Translations under genes and position numbers: made by a program
The notes under the pieces: model-generated
The model's input: only the letters and a program-made list of their open reading frames with translations
The model's database searches: none
What the model was told of the DNA's origin: nothing
In this document: in pieces, positions 8,838-19,900 of the stretch
Position numbering within the stretch: the first letter of the stretch is position 1
How the letters are laid out: each line of letters starts with the position of its first letter
Assembly (NCBI RefSeq): GCF_001951155.1
Contig: NZ_CP016359.1
Location: 1,264,001 to 1,328,000 of the forward strand
Source: Christiangramia flava JLT2011
GTDB lineage: Bacteria > Bacteroidota > Bacteroidia > Flavobacteriales > Flavobacteriaceae
DNA: 64,000 nt
Reading direction: 5' to 3'

Positions 8838-10781
8838 ATGCTTAAGAAAACACGAGTGGTCATTGAAGATATACAGCCCGTTATCAACTGCGGGGAATTT
8901 GCAGTAAAGCGGGTCATTGGAGAGATCGTTACGGTGCAGGCAGCTATTTTTGGAGATGGTCACGATATTATTCAGGCCGCTATTCAGTATAAACATCAAA
9001 CTCAAAAAAACTGGAAAGAGGTGCGTATGCGCCCGACTGAAAATGATCACTGGCAGGGCCACTTCAGCGTGGAAAAACAGGGCGATTATTTTTTTAAAAT
9101 CGAAGCCTGGGAGGATCATGGTCTCAACTGGCGACATGGGATCATCAAAAAGATCGAAGACGGCCAGTTTGTTAAATCTGAATTGCTGGAAGGAGCTGAA
9201 ATCCTCAAACCGCTACTGAAAAAATGCACGAAACAGGAGGCGGTTTTCATCAAAAAAGCGATTGCTGATTTTACTGACGAAGACCGAATGGACGAAGCCT
9301 GCGCCACCTGTACCGATCCATATCTTGAAGAAATTCTATTGAAGTACCCACATAAGGCTGTTCCTAATGAAAGCCAGGAATATCCGGTTTACGTAGACCG
9401 CAAAAAGGCACTTTTCAGCACCTGGTATGAATTCTTTCCCAGGTCAGCTTCGAGTGAGGCGGGGAAACACGGTACTTTTAAAGACTGTGAAAACATTTTG
9501 CCGCGTGTTGCCGAGATGGGGTTTGACACGCTCTATTTCCCGCCCGTGCATCCTATTGGAGAAGTGAACCGCAAGGGAAAGAACAACGCGACCGACGCTG
9601 CTCCGGGAGATGTAGGTTCGCCCTGGGGAATTGGTTCGAAAAAAGGCGGGCACAAAGACATCCACCCCGAGCTTGGCAGTTTAAAAGATTTTAAAAACCT
9701 GGTCAAAAAAGCCCAGGATATGGGAATTGAAGTGGCTATGGACTTTGCCTTACAGGCAGCCCCAGATCATCCCTATGTGCAGGAGCATCCAAAATGGTTC
9801 CGCTGGAGACCCGATGGAACGATACAATATGCTGAAAATCCGCCGAAAAAATACCAGGATATTCTGCCAATTTTCTTCGAATCTGAAGAATGGAAAAAGA
9901 TGTGGCAGGAATTCCTCGATATTGTTCTGTACTGGATCAGGGAAGCAGGCATCAAGGTTTTCCGGGTAGACAATCCGCATACCAAGCCTTTCTATTTCTG
10001 GGGCTGGCTTATTTCCGAAGTCAAAAAGAAATATCCGGATACGCTCTTTCTTTCCGAAGCCTTCACGCGGCCAAAGATCATGGCGCAACTGGCCAAACAG
10101 GGGTTTACACAATCCTACACGTACTTTACCTGGCGAAACAACAAACACGAGATCACTGAATATGTGAACGAGCTTACCAGGAGTGACTTGCGGGAATATT
10201 TCAGGCCAAATTTCTGGCCAAATACGCCCGATATCAATCCATACGCGCTGCAAGGTGCCAATGAATCGATGTATATGAATCGCTATTTTATGGCCGCAAC
10301 GCTGAGTTCCAATACCGGTATTTACGGACCCGTTTTTGAATTCATGATCTCTGATGCCGTTCCCGGAAAAGAAGAATATCATGATTCTGAAAAATACCAG
10401 ATCAGGCACTGGGACTGGCAGGCTGAAAATAAACTGATGCGCATTATCGCGAGGATCAATAAAGCGAGAAAAGAAAATGCTTCGCTACAGCAAACCAATA
10501 ATATCAATTTTTGCGAGATCCATAACGATGCCCTGCTTGCCTATCACAAATATGATGACCAGCGCGAGAATCATACACTCATGATCGTGAGCCTCGACCC
10601 CTATTATTCGCAAAAAGGTCATGTGCAGGTACCTCGGCACCAACTGGGATTGAACGACGGCCAGTCAATTACCGTGGAAGACCTGGTTACCGGAAATTCC
10701 TATAATTGGAACGATGAATGGTCTTTCGTGGAATTACATCCCGGTATGCCCTTTCACCTCTTCCGAATCCATAAAAATTAA
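8838..10781 (+). CDS. glgE: Alpha-1,4-glucan:maltose-1-phosphate maltosyltransferase
   Basis: GlgE moves maltose from alpha-maltose-1-phosphate onto the non-reducing end of an alpha-1,4-glucan, extending glycogen-like polymer in the cytoplasm. The 647 residues hold an N-terminal DUF3416-type sandwich (TVQAAIFGDGHDIIQAAI near residue 34) and then a GH13 barrel. The catalytic nucleophile is D378 in FRVDNPHTKP, the acid/base is E407 in LFLSEAFTRP, and a third conserved aspartate, D465, sits in NTPDINP. FRVDNPHTKP, with HTKP in place of the amylase sequence, is the GlgE hallmark. It is the first gene of a tight run with maltokinase (5-bp gap) and glgB. Length and motifs are normal. Confidence 0.95.
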   Translation: MLKKTRVVIEDIQPVINCGEFAVKRVIGEIVTVQAAIFGDGHDIIQAAIQYKHQTQKNWKEVRMRPTENDHWQGHFSVEKQGDYFFKIEAWEDHGLNWRHGIIKKIEDGQFVKSELLEGAEILKPLLKKCTKQEAVFIKKAIADFTDEDRMDEACATCTDPYLEEILLKYPHKAVPNESQEYPVYVDRKKALFSTWYEFFPRSASSEAGKHGTFKDCENILPRVAEMGFDTLYFPPVHPIGEVNRKGKNNATDAAPGDVGSPWGIGSKKGGHKDIHPELGSLKDFKNLVKKAQDMGIEVAMDFALQAAPDHPYVQEHPKWFRWRPDGTIQYAENPPKKYQDILPIFFESEEWKKMWQEFLDIVLYWIREAGIKVFRVDNPHTKPFYFWGWLISEVKKKYPDTLFLSEAFTRPKIMAQLAKQGFTQSYTYFTWRNNKHEITEYVNELTRSDLREYFRPNFWPNTPDINPYALQGANESMYMNRYFMAATLSSNTGIYGPVFEFMISDAVPGKEEYHDSEKYQIRHWDWQAENKLMRIIARINKARKENASLQQTNNINFCEIHNDALLAYHKYDDQRENHTLMIVSLDPYYSQKGHVQVPRHQLGLNDGQSITVEDLVTGNSYNWNDEWSFVELHPGMPFHLFRIHKN

Positions 10782-10786
10782 GATCC

Positions 10787-12433
10787 ATGTCAACCAAAGC
10801 ACCAACGCAAATGCAGGAAACCGAGTTCAACTTTAAATGTGACTGGAATGGAGCCTTTGAAGACCCTGAATTCATCAAGACCTTCAGTACCGAAATACTG
10901 GAGAACTACATCCTGAAAAAACGTTGGTATGCGGGAAAATCGAGTACGCTCAAATACATTGAAATCGTAGATTATTTCGAATTAAAATCTGAAAAAAACA
11001 CTTATTACGGTGTGCTGTTCGAGGTGAACTTCAGCGAAGCCTTTTTTCAGGATTATTTTATTCCGCTGAGTTTTATCAACCAGGAAAAAGATGCGCTGGA
11101 AACCAGTACGGTCATTGCACCGGTTAGTTTTAAAAATGAGGAAGGTTTTTTGATAGATGCCATCCATATTGAAGATTTTCGCAAGCTCGTATTTGAGAAT
11201 ATGATGCAATATTCTGCGGAAGCGGCCCCGGCAAAGACCGTTTTTCACCGCTCAGAGACCACGCATCCCGTTGCCTACGAATCTTCCCGTTTTATGGGTG
11301 GCGAACAAAGCAATACTTCGATCATTTTTAATGATTCCATGGTGATGAAATTCTTCCGAAGGATTTATACCAGCAAAAACCCTGATTATGAGATCGTTCG
11401 TTTTATTACTGAAAAGACCGATTTCAAGAACATTCCCGGATACGTGAGCAGCATGAACGTGGCTTTTGAAAATGGCGAGACCGTCACGCTGGGGCTGATG
11501 CAGGAATTGATCGAAAATGAAGGCGATGCCTGGAAATATATGCTGAATGAGCTCAAGGGTGTTTTTGCCAATTTGGAACGCAAAAAAATCAAAGCCTCCA
11601 GGTTGCCGAAGATCAGGATGTACCAGCGACAGCCCATCAATACCATTCCGCCGGAGATTATCGATTTTGCCGGTCTCAATCTTTTTCTGAAGGTCGCCAA
11701 GCTCGCGGTAAGAACTGCGGAAATGCACGTGGCTCTAGGTAGTGATATGCAGGACACCGCCTTCACCCCTACCAAATATAATGGAGATTATGCCGTATGG
11801 TTGAAAAACAGGCTCATCTACATGTTCCAGAACCGGCTGAACACCATTGAAAACAATATGCACAAGCTGGACGGCGAGGCACTGGAACTGGCCAAAGAAT
11901 TCTTGGATCGAAAAAAAGAAATTCGGGAACATTTTCTCAATTTTAACTGGACACGCATGAAAAGCGAGCGCATCAGGATCCACGGGGACTATCACCTGGG
12001 GCAGGTCCTTGTTGCCAACGACGATTTTTTCCTGCTGGATTTCGAAGGCGAACCAGAATCAACGATACAGGATCGCAAGGTCAAGCAACCGCCGCTGAAG
12101 GATGTGGCTGGCATGTTCCGCTCCTTTCACTATGCCATTTACTCCAGTATTTTTAATAGCGATGAAGAATTCAAGGTATCGCAGGATGAACTTTTTGAAG
12201 CCGGCGAAGTATTATACCGCTACATGATCGGGGTTTTTATGGAAACTTATGTAGATAAGGTACAGCGGGAGAATCTAAATATCGGTTATAAGCAGGAAAT
12301 CGAATTTTTACTCGATTACTGCCTGCTTGAAAAAGCCGTTTATGAATTGGGATATGAACTGAATTCCAGGCCGAGATGGACTATCATCCCGCTGCGTGGT
12401 ATTGCCAGTATCCTGAAAAACAAAATAACTTAA
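10787..12433 (+). CDS. Maltokinase
   Basis: A 548-residue kinase of the Mak/Pep2 family, which phosphorylates maltose with ATP to give maltose-1-phosphate, the donor for GlgE. The C-terminal lobe shows the phosphotransferase motif HGDYHLGQ (from H399) and the metal-binding D418-FEGEP, both close to the aminoglycoside-phosphotransferase pattern. The N-terminal cap domain contains KKRWYAGKS, typical of maltokinases. Many maltokinases are fused to trehalose synthase, but this one is free, and no treS gene lies in the window. It is 5 bp after glgE and 7 bp before glgB, so the three are almost certainly one operon. Confidence 0.92.
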   Translation: MSTKAPTQMQETEFNFKCDWNGAFEDPEFIKTFSTEILENYILKKRWYAGKSSTLKYIEIVDYFELKSEKNTYYGVLFEVNFSEAFFQDYFIPLSFINQEKDALETSTVIAPVSFKNEEGFLIDAIHIEDFRKLVFENMMQYSAEAAPAKTVFHRSETTHPVAYESSRFMGGEQSNTSIIFNDSMVMKFFRRIYTSKNPDYEIVRFITEKTDFKNIPGYVSSMNVAFENGETVTLGLMQELIENEGDAWKYMLNELKGVFANLERKKIKASRLPKIRMYQRQPINTIPPEIIDFAGLNLFLKVAKLAVRTAEMHVALGSDMQDTAFTPTKYNGDYAVWLKNRLIYMFQNRLNTIENNMHKLDGEALELAKEFLDRKKEIREHFLNFNWTRMKSERIRIHGDYHLGQVLVANDDFFLLDFEGEPESTIQDRKVKQPPLKDVAGMFRSFHYAIYSSIFNSDEEFKVSQDELFEAGEVLYRYMIGVFMETYVDKVQRENLNIGYKQEIEFLLDYCLLEKAVYELGYELNSRPRWTIIPLRGIASILKNKIT

Positions 12434-12440
12434 CACAATT

Positions 12441-14348
12441 ATGAAAAAGGAAGTACAGGTACATTCGCTGTTTTCAGAATTCGATATATATCTTTTCAAG
12501 TCGGGTAAACATTTCAGGCTCTACGAAAAATTTGGTGCACATCCCATGGAACTTCAGGGCGAGGAAGGAGTTTATTTTGCAGTGTGGGCTCCTTCGGCTA
12601 AAAATGTTTCCGTGATCGGTGATTTTAATTACTGGCTTGAAGGCGAGCACCCCTTAAATGTTCGCTGGGATGAAAGCGGCATCTGGGAAGGTTTTATTCC
12701 CGGGGTAAAGCTTGGCGATAAATACAAATACAAGATCCAGTCCAGCGTTAACGATGCTAAACTGGAAAAAGCCGATCCATATGCCCTGAAATGCGAACGG
12801 CCACCAAATACGGCTTCCATCGTCTGGGACCTCAACTATAAATGGAAAGACAAAAAATACCTGGAGTCACGGAAAGAAACAAACAGCCTGGATAAGCCAT
12901 TTTCGATCTACGAAGTCCATCTGGGTTCGTGGAAAAGAAAAGTGGAAGAAAACAGGGCCTTAAGTTACCTGGAGCTGGCCCAGGAACTGGTGTCATACGT
13001 CAAAGAATGTGGTTTCACTCACGTGGAATTTATGCCTATTATGGAGTATCCGTATGATCCCTCGTGGGGTTATCAGCTCACCGGTTATTTCGCACCCACT
13101 TCCCGTTTTGGGGATCCACAGGATTTTATGGCGCTGATCGACGCTTTTCACAAAGCCGGAATTGGTGTGATCCTCGACTGGGTGCCTTCACATTTTCCAG
13201 AAGACAAGCATGGTCTTGGAATGTTTGACGGGTCGCATCTTTATGAGCATCCCGATCCACGGAAAGGCTATCATCCAGACTGGAAAAGTCTTATTTTCAA
13301 TTACGGAAGAAATGAAGTGCGTTCCTTTCTCATCAGCAACGCGGTCTTCTGGCTGGATAAATATCATGCTGATGGTCTCCGGGTAGACGCGGTGGCCTCC
13401 ATGCTTTACCTGGACTATTCCAGGGAAGACGGCCAGTGGGAGCCGAATGAACACGGCGGAAGAGAAAACCTGGATGCCATACAATTCGTCCGGGAACTCA
13501 ATACGGAAGTTTACCGAAGTTTTGAAGGGGTACAGACCATTGCAGAAGAATCTACCTCTTTCCCCATGGTTTCCAAACCTGTTGATATCGGCGGTCTCGG
13601 TTTCGGAATGAAATGGATGATGGGCTGGATGCACGACACACTGGAATATTTCAAAAAAGACCCGATCTACCGGCAATACCACCAGAACGATATCAGTTTC
13701 AGTATGACCTATGCGTTTACTGAAAATTTCACCCTTCCTTTAAGCCATGATGAAGTAGTATATGGCAAGAAATCGATCTTAGGCAGGATGCCTGGCGATG
13801 AATGGCAGCGTTTTGCCAACCTGAGGTTACTATATTCATATATGTTTACCCATCCGGGTACCAATTTGTTGTTCATGGGAAGTGAATTTGGGCAGCATGA
13901 AGAATGGAAATTCAGCGGAAGCCTGGATTGGCATTTGTTGGAATATGATCTTCACAAAGGAGTGAAGGAGACCATTACGCAGCTGAACAGCCTGTACAAA
14001 AAACAACCTGCACTGCACGAAAAACAGTTCGAAGCCCGCGGTTTTGAATGGATTTCGTATGATGATGCCCAGAACTCCGTATTAGCTTATATGAGAAAAG
14101 GTGAAAACGAGAAGAAAGACCTGCTCGTAGTTTGCAATTTTACGCCGGGGATTTTAGAAAATTACCAGATCGGCGTACCTCGCAAAGGAAAACTCAAGGA
14201 AATTTTTAATTCTGACGCGAAAGAATTAGGCGGCTCTGGGGTTAAAAATGAACAGGTTAAAACTGCACCGGAAAGTTGGCACGGGCGCGAACACTCAGTA
14301 AAAATCACTATTCCGCCACTGGCAGCGGTTGTTTTTCAAATTTTATAA
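12441..14348 (+). CDS. glgB: 1,4-alpha-glucan branching enzyme
   Basis: GlgB makes the alpha-1,6 branches of glycogen by cutting and re-attaching alpha-1,4 chains. The 635 residues hold an N-terminal CBM48 module (YFAVWAPSAKNVSVIGDFNYW) and a GH13 barrel with PIMEYPYDPSWGYQLTGYFA, nucleophile D316 in GLRVDAVASMLYLDYSR, acid/base glutamate in IAEESTSFP (E369/E370), and the third site H436-D437 in LPLSHDEVVYGK, followed by a C-terminal beta domain. The extra N1 module of long branching enzymes is absent. Its place directly after glgE and maltokinase fits the GlgE route, in which GlgE and GlgB work together. Confidence 0.96.
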   Translation: MKKEVQVHSLFSEFDIYLFKSGKHFRLYEKFGAHPMELQGEEGVYFAVWAPSAKNVSVIGDFNYWLEGEHPLNVRWDESGIWEGFIPGVKLGDKYKYKIQSSVNDAKLEKADPYALKCERPPNTASIVWDLNYKWKDKKYLESRKETNSLDKPFSIYEVHLGSWKRKVEENRALSYLELAQELVSYVKECGFTHVEFMPIMEYPYDPSWGYQLTGYFAPTSRFGDPQDFMALIDAFHKAGIGVILDWVPSHFPEDKHGLGMFDGSHLYEHPDPRKGYHPDWKSLIFNYGRNEVRSFLISNAVFWLDKYHADGLRVDAVASMLYLDYSREDGQWEPNEHGGRENLDAIQFVRELNTEVYRSFEGVQTIAEESTSFPMVSKPVDIGGLGFGMKWMMGWMHDTLEYFKKDPIYRQYHQNDISFSMTYAFTENFTLPLSHDEVVYGKKSILGRMPGDEWQRFANLRLLYSYMFTHPGTNLLFMGSEFGQHEEWKFSGSLDWHLLEYDLHKGVKETITQLNSLYKKQPALHEKQFEARGFEWISYDDAQNSVLAYMRKGENEKKDLLVVCNFTPGILENYQIGVPRKGKLKEIFNSDAKELGGSGVKNEQVKTAPESWHGREHSVKITIPPLAAVVFQIL

Positions 14349-14412
14349 ACAATCACATCATTATTTGCCATAAATAGCTTTTTTTTAAAGCACCAAAAAA
14401 GATTGTAAGACT

Positions 14413-16836
14413 ATGATTACCAATACAGAACTGGAATATAAAGGGAATCTCTACCCCTCGGGATTGATTTCTTACGAGCATGACCAGGACACCATCAATT
14501 TTATCTCGAAAAATGGTGTTCGCCTTCAGGTGACGGTTTTGCGGGATAATATGTTGCGTTTTCGCTATGCGACCAATGGGATTTTTGAAAATGATTTTTC
14601 CTACGCGATAGACGAAGACAACCTGCACGGTTTTAGCCATCTGGATGTTTCCGAAGATGAAACGCATATCATCATAACTACTGAAAAAATCATCTGCAAG
14701 GTTGCCAAAGACGACCTGAGAGTAGGCACGTATGAGCTTAACGGTAAACCGATCCTGGAAGATGAACAGGGATTTCACTGGGAAGAAACCTTCGAATTCG
14801 GCGGAAACTTTGTGAAAATGAGCAAAATGTCACGCGATCAGGAAAATTATTTTGGGCTTGGAGATAAACCCACCAATTTTAACCTGAAAGGCAAAAGGCT
14901 CAGCCTATGGAATACCGATCAGTATGCCTTTGCAAAAGATACTGCAGAATTATACAAAGCTGTGCCATTTTACATGGGCCTTCATGGTAATTCTGCCTAC
15001 GGAATTTTCTTCGACAATACCTTTAAAACTCATTTTGATTTTTGCCACGAACGCCGCAACGTGACCAGTTTCTGGGCAGATGGAGGCGAGATGAACTATT
15101 ATTTCATCTATGGCCCTCAAATGAGCGATGTACTCACTTCGTATACTGATCTTACTGGGAAACCGGAACTTCCGCCTATGTGGGCATTGGGATTCCACCA
15201 GTGTAAGTGGAGTTACTACCCGGAAAGCAAGGTAAAGGAGATCGCCTCCAAATTCCGGGAACTGAATTTTCCCTGTGACGCGATCTACCTGGACATAGAT
15301 TATATGGATGGGTTTCGCTGTTTCACCTGGAACAAGGAATATTTCCCGGACCCCAAAAGAATGGTGAAGGAACTGGAAAGCGATGGTTTTAAAACCGTTG
15401 CCATCATTGACCCTGGAATCAAAATAGACCTGAATTATTCGGTTTTTAAGGAAGCGCTTGAAAACGATTATTTCTGCCGCCGTGCAGACGGACCTTATAT
15501 GAGAGGAAAAGTGTGGCCCGGAGAGTGCTATTTTCCAGATTTTACCCGCCCTGAAGTGCGCGAATGGTGGAGTAGTTTGTACCGTGAAATTATAGGCGAG
15601 ATCGGTGTTAAAGGTATCTGGAACGATATGAACGAACCCGCAGTGATGGAAGTTCCCGGGAAGACTTTCCCGCTGGACGTTCGCCATGATTTTGATGGGC
15701 ATCCCTGCAGCCACCGCAAGGCTCATAACGTTTACGGAATGCAAATGGCACGGGCTACCTATGAAGGAGTTAAAAAATTCAATTTTCCGAAACGACCTTT
15801 CATCATCACGAGGGCTAATTATTCCGGAGGGCAGCGCTACACCTCTACCTGGACCGGCGACAATGTGGCCACCTGGGAACACCTTTGGTTGGCAAACGTA
15901 CAGATCCAGCGCCTGTGTATGAGCGGGATGAGTTTCGCCGGATCAGATATTGGCGGTTTTGCCGAACAACCTTCCGGAGAACTTTTCACCCGCTGGCTGC
16001 AATTGGGTATTTTCCACCCTTTCTGCCGCGTACATTCCTCTGGCGATCATGGGGAACAGGAACCCTGGTTCTTTGGGGAAGATGTACTGGAAATTACCAG
16101 GAAATATGTAGAGTTGCGATACCAGTTACTGCCGTACCTCTACACCGCTTTCCAGAAGTATGTGGAAGAAGGCACGCCAATTCTGAAACCACTGGTTTAT
16201 TACGATCAGGAAGATGTCCAGACGCATTACCGTGCTGATGAATTCATCTTCGGAAACCAGATTTTAGTGTGTCCTGTCCAGGAACCTAACGTTCAGGGTC
16301 GCAGGATGTATATTCCACGGGGAAAATGGTACAACTTCTGGAATGACAAACTGGTCACCGGAGGCAAGGAAATGTGGGTAGATGCACCTTTGGATATCAT
16401 TCCTATTTATATCAAGGAAGGAGCGATCATACCAAAATACCCGGTTCAGCAATATGTTGATGAGGTAAAAATGGAAGAAATGTCACTGGACATTTACTAC
16501 AAAATTGGTAAGGAAAATTCTGAATTTTATGAAGATTCTCATGATGGTTACGAGTACCGCCAGGGCATTTACAGCCACCGTACTTTCAAATTTACAGGGA
16601 AAGAAGGCGAGATGATCATTCAGCAGCATAAACAGGGGAAATTCTCTGCTCCCTATACCACCTTCAAATTAAAATTCCACGGAATGCCTTTCGAGATCAA
16701 ACGGGTATTCTTTGAAAATGAAGAAGTGAACGTGGAAGATCTGCACTATGACAAAGAAAACCAGACAATGATCGTGCATAAAGATTTTTCTGAACTCCAT
16801 ATCGTGGGAAATTCGAACGGGAATACGGCTGAATAA
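14413..16836 (+). CDS. GH31 family alpha-glucosidase
   Basis: An 807-residue glycoside hydrolase of family 31, which removes terminal alpha-linked glucose or related sugars. The N-terminal galactose-mutarotase-like sandwich and the GFHQCKWSYYPES entry to the barrel are typical. The nucleophile is D405 in WNDMNEPAVME and the acid/base is D483 in TWTGDNVATW. No signal peptide is visible, so it should act in the cytoplasm, in line with a role in trimming or recycling the alpha-glucan made by the preceding genes. It lies 64 bp after glgB and may be co-transcribed. A strong terminator follows. Exact specificity (maltose, isomaltose, alpha-xyloside) cannot be read. Confidence 0.93.
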   Translation: MITNTELEYKGNLYPSGLISYEHDQDTINFISKNGVRLQVTVLRDNMLRFRYATNGIFENDFSYAIDEDNLHGFSHLDVSEDETHIIITTEKIICKVAKDDLRVGTYELNGKPILEDEQGFHWEETFEFGGNFVKMSKMSRDQENYFGLGDKPTNFNLKGKRLSLWNTDQYAFAKDTAELYKAVPFYMGLHGNSAYGIFFDNTFKTHFDFCHERRNVTSFWADGGEMNYYFIYGPQMSDVLTSYTDLTGKPELPPMWALGFHQCKWSYYPESKVKEIASKFRELNFPCDAIYLDIDYMDGFRCFTWNKEYFPDPKRMVKELESDGFKTVAIIDPGIKIDLNYSVFKEALENDYFCRRADGPYMRGKVWPGECYFPDFTRPEVREWWSSLYREIIGEIGVKGIWNDMNEPAVMEVPGKTFPLDVRHDFDGHPCSHRKAHNVYGMQMARATYEGVKKFNFPKRPFIITRANYSGGQRYTSTWTGDNVATWEHLWLANVQIQRLCMSGMSFAGSDIGGFAEQPSGELFTRWLQLGIFHPFCRVHSSGDHGEQEPWFFGEDVLEITRKYVELRYQLLPYLYTAFQKYVEEGTPILKPLVYYDQEDVQTHYRADEFIFGNQILVCPVQEPNVQGRRMYIPRGKWYNFWNDKLVTGGKEMWVDAPLDIIPIYIKEGAIIPKYPVQQYVDEVKMEEMSLDIYYKIGKENSEFYEDSHDGYEYRQGIYSHRTFKFTGKEGEMIIQQHKQGKFSAPYTTFKLKFHGMPFEIKRVFFENEEVNVEDLHYDKENQTMIVHKDFSELHIVGNSNGNTAE

Positions 16837-16860
16837 AACCTGATTTTGATCAATAAAAAA

Positions 16861-16890
16861 CCGCCGACTGGCTCGTCCAGTTCGGCGGTT
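16861..16890. terminator. Intrinsic terminator between GH31 and the hybrid regulator
   Basis: The arms CCGCCGACTGG and CCAGTTCGGCGG (one bulged base) form a strong hairpin, with an A-run before and TTTTC after, between two convergent genes. It can act in both directions. Confidence 0.8.
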
Positions 16891-16911
16891 TTCAGTATCG
16901 GGACAAACTGA

Positions 16912-19900
16912 TCAACGCGACTTATCAACCGAACCGGTCGGTGAATAGCCATAAAACTTTTTGAAGGAACTGTAGAACAATTTAGGACTCGAAAACCCTG
17001 ATTTATAAGCTACTTCCATACTATTGTATTCATTTTGATCCATCAGCTCACGAGCATAGTTCAACCTGGTGAACTCCATGAAATCCTGTGGAGAAAGGTT
17101 CACAAGGTTTTTCAGTTTCATGAACAGGGCGTTACTGCTGATGCCAACCGCCGCACTGAGATCATGCACTGTAAAATTCTCATTCTTGATGTTCTCCAAA
17201 ATGATCTCCCCCAGGTTCTGAATGAATTTTTCATCGTTCGCGCTTCTGAACTCGGGTGTTTTATCTTCCACGTAAGCTTTGACGTAATTGCTTCGAAGCT
17301 GTTGCTGCCACGCCAGTTTCTCACTGATCTTGGTGAGCAGCAGGTTCACATCTATCGGCTTCCTGATGACTTCTGAAAAACCGTCCAGCTGTTCTTCGCT
17401 CAATTGTACCTCGCCATCGGCAATCATGAAAATATTGATATGATTCAGACCAATATTGCGTTTCAGCATTTTTGCGAGCTGAAAGGCATTCATATCTGGC
17501 AGCACACTTGCGGAAATAATGATATCCGGGAAGATCATCCCTGCCTTTTCCATCCCTTCCTCCGCGGTTGCGGCCTGGTAGACCTGGCAATATTTTCCAA
17601 TATTCCGAAGCAATAATTCCCTGATTTTAGCATCGTTTTCGATCACCAGGATCTTGCTGTCGCTATAATTGGCAATAGCCTTCGGAAATTTGGTCTTCGG
17701 GTTCTTTTTCTGCTTTTCTGCCAGGAAAACCTGCGCAGCCCTGGATGGAACCTTGCGGTAATCCTGTTTTCGGTTCTTCAGGATCACCGTAAACGTGGAG
17801 CCTTCATTTTTCTCCGTATCGTAACTGAAGCTTCCGCCGCTGTTCTGGGCCAGTTCACGTGCCTGGATCAGGGAAGCCAGGCCATTAGCATCACGGTATT
17901 TCCTACCCTTCGGCATACTGGTCATACGATCCAGCGTTCGCTGGTGGGATTCGGGTACACCACGGCCATTATCAGTGATCTGTAATTTGAGATCGCCCAC
18001 GCTGGTTTCGATCAAATTCACGATGATCTTCCCATGTTCATGGCAATATTGTGCGCTGGCAGACACCAGACCGAAAATGATCTTATCCAGTACCTCAAGG
18101 TTATAGAAAAATGCTTCTTCACCCCATTGATCATTGATACTGAATTCCAGTTTTTTATCTTCGAACAAAGGTTTCATATCCTTCAGCATGACGCTGAGGT
18201 GTTTGTGCATATCTATTTTTGAAATTTCATAAACAGATTCTTCGTAATTGAAATTCAAAATCTGCCTGAAAAGATCGTCAAACCGGGCTGCATACCGCTG
18301 AAGATCTTCCGGAGAATTTTCAGCTGCTTCGGAAATTTTGCTGAGTGAATGCACAGCGCTTTCCACTGGTTTGCCGAATTCCTGCTTCAGTTTTTCCCGA
18401 AGTTCCGCTTTCGCCTGGCGATCAGCACTTCTAGAACGCTTCACAAAGACAATCACGAAAATGGCGATCATTGCCAGCACGCTGATTCCCATGAAGAGAT
18501 ACACGGTACTGATGGTTCCGCCGGTATCGGCCACGCGAATATCCAGCAATTTTGGGTTACTCCAGCCTCCTTCGCTAATCCTGGATCGAACCATAAAAGT
18601 GTAATCTCCAGGTGGCAAACTGGCATAACTCACGGAGTTCAATTTCGTTGGTTTGGTCCAGTCATCATCAAAATTAGCCAGTTTCCAGCTATATTCAATC
18701 CCTTCCGGATCCAGATTGGAACGCCCCCTGAACTTCAGCTGGAAGGCTGCCTCTTCCTGAATTTCGACCTCACCTAAACCGGCAAGATCAATTTTCCCGG
18801 CTTCTTCCCTGGTTTTGGAAGGCAGAATCATTTTTTCCAGCGTCAGCTCTGGTTTAAATTCCTGCTGCGCGAGCAGTTCTTTCGGTTTAAAAATATTGAG
18901 CCCTTTAGTGCTGCCGAACATGAGGTCTTCTTTTCGCAGCTTCGTAATGCCTGTGGTAATTTCATTAGTTGATAGCCCGTTTAATTCTGAAAACAACCTC
19001 AGATCTTTAGTGTTCTGGTTATAATAAGCGAGTCCGTTATCTGTCGTAATCCAGATCGCACCTTCATGCTCCCAGTCCACGCCCAAAATATTGTTCGAGG
19101 GCAGGCCGTCACTGGTCGAAAGTTGCTGCGTGCGCTCCTTGTCGAAATCATATAGAATGAGACCGGCACCTTCCGTCGCAAAAAGTCCAATTCCCTGGTT
19201 GGTAATCTGGAGATCATTCATCCCATAATAGACCATATTTGCCTTCGCAGTGAGCTTGGTGAGGTCTGTGATCCTTCCGGTGTACGGATTGAGCGAGTGG
19301 ACTCGGGATTTCGTGGCAACGATGAGTTGCTTCGGCCCCAGTTCTGAGATGGCTTCCACGTTCTTGATCGGGTAACTTTTGAAGGTATTATCTGGTTTGA
19401 TCTGGGTGAGGTACCCGTCTTTGCCTCCTATCCATATATTTTTATGACCATCTATAAAAACGGCATTGGCCGCCTGGATAGGCGTTTTGTACAGTGCGTC
19501 CACGGAATAATGGGCCCGAAGCAATGTGTGAATATTGACCTTATATACGCCGTCATCTGCCGTGGCAATCCACATATGATCATCCACGCTGGCCATATCA
19601 GTGATCTTATCAGGATCTTTGATATTCCTGGTATAATTCAGGTTTTCTATATGCCGCCAACGATCGGTTTCCGGGTTCCAAATACTTAGCCCTTTTGCAG
19701 TACCAACCCAGAGATTCCCTTCACTGTCTTTTTCTGAAGCGGTTACAAAATCATCTCCCAGGCTGGAATATTTCGCAGGATCATGAGTGACGTTGGCCAC
19801 GACATTTCCTGAAAAATTCTGCAAATACAAACCTTTATTAGAAACCATCCAAAGCAGATTCTGGTTGTCCAGGCAGGTGGCATAAACATTATTAGGGTAA

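Noticed and set aside
14950-15882. A 310-residue open frame on the minus strand inside the GH31 gene
   Set aside because: It lies wholly opposite a gene with intact catalytic motifs, has no family pattern of its own, and is explained by codon bias of the real gene.
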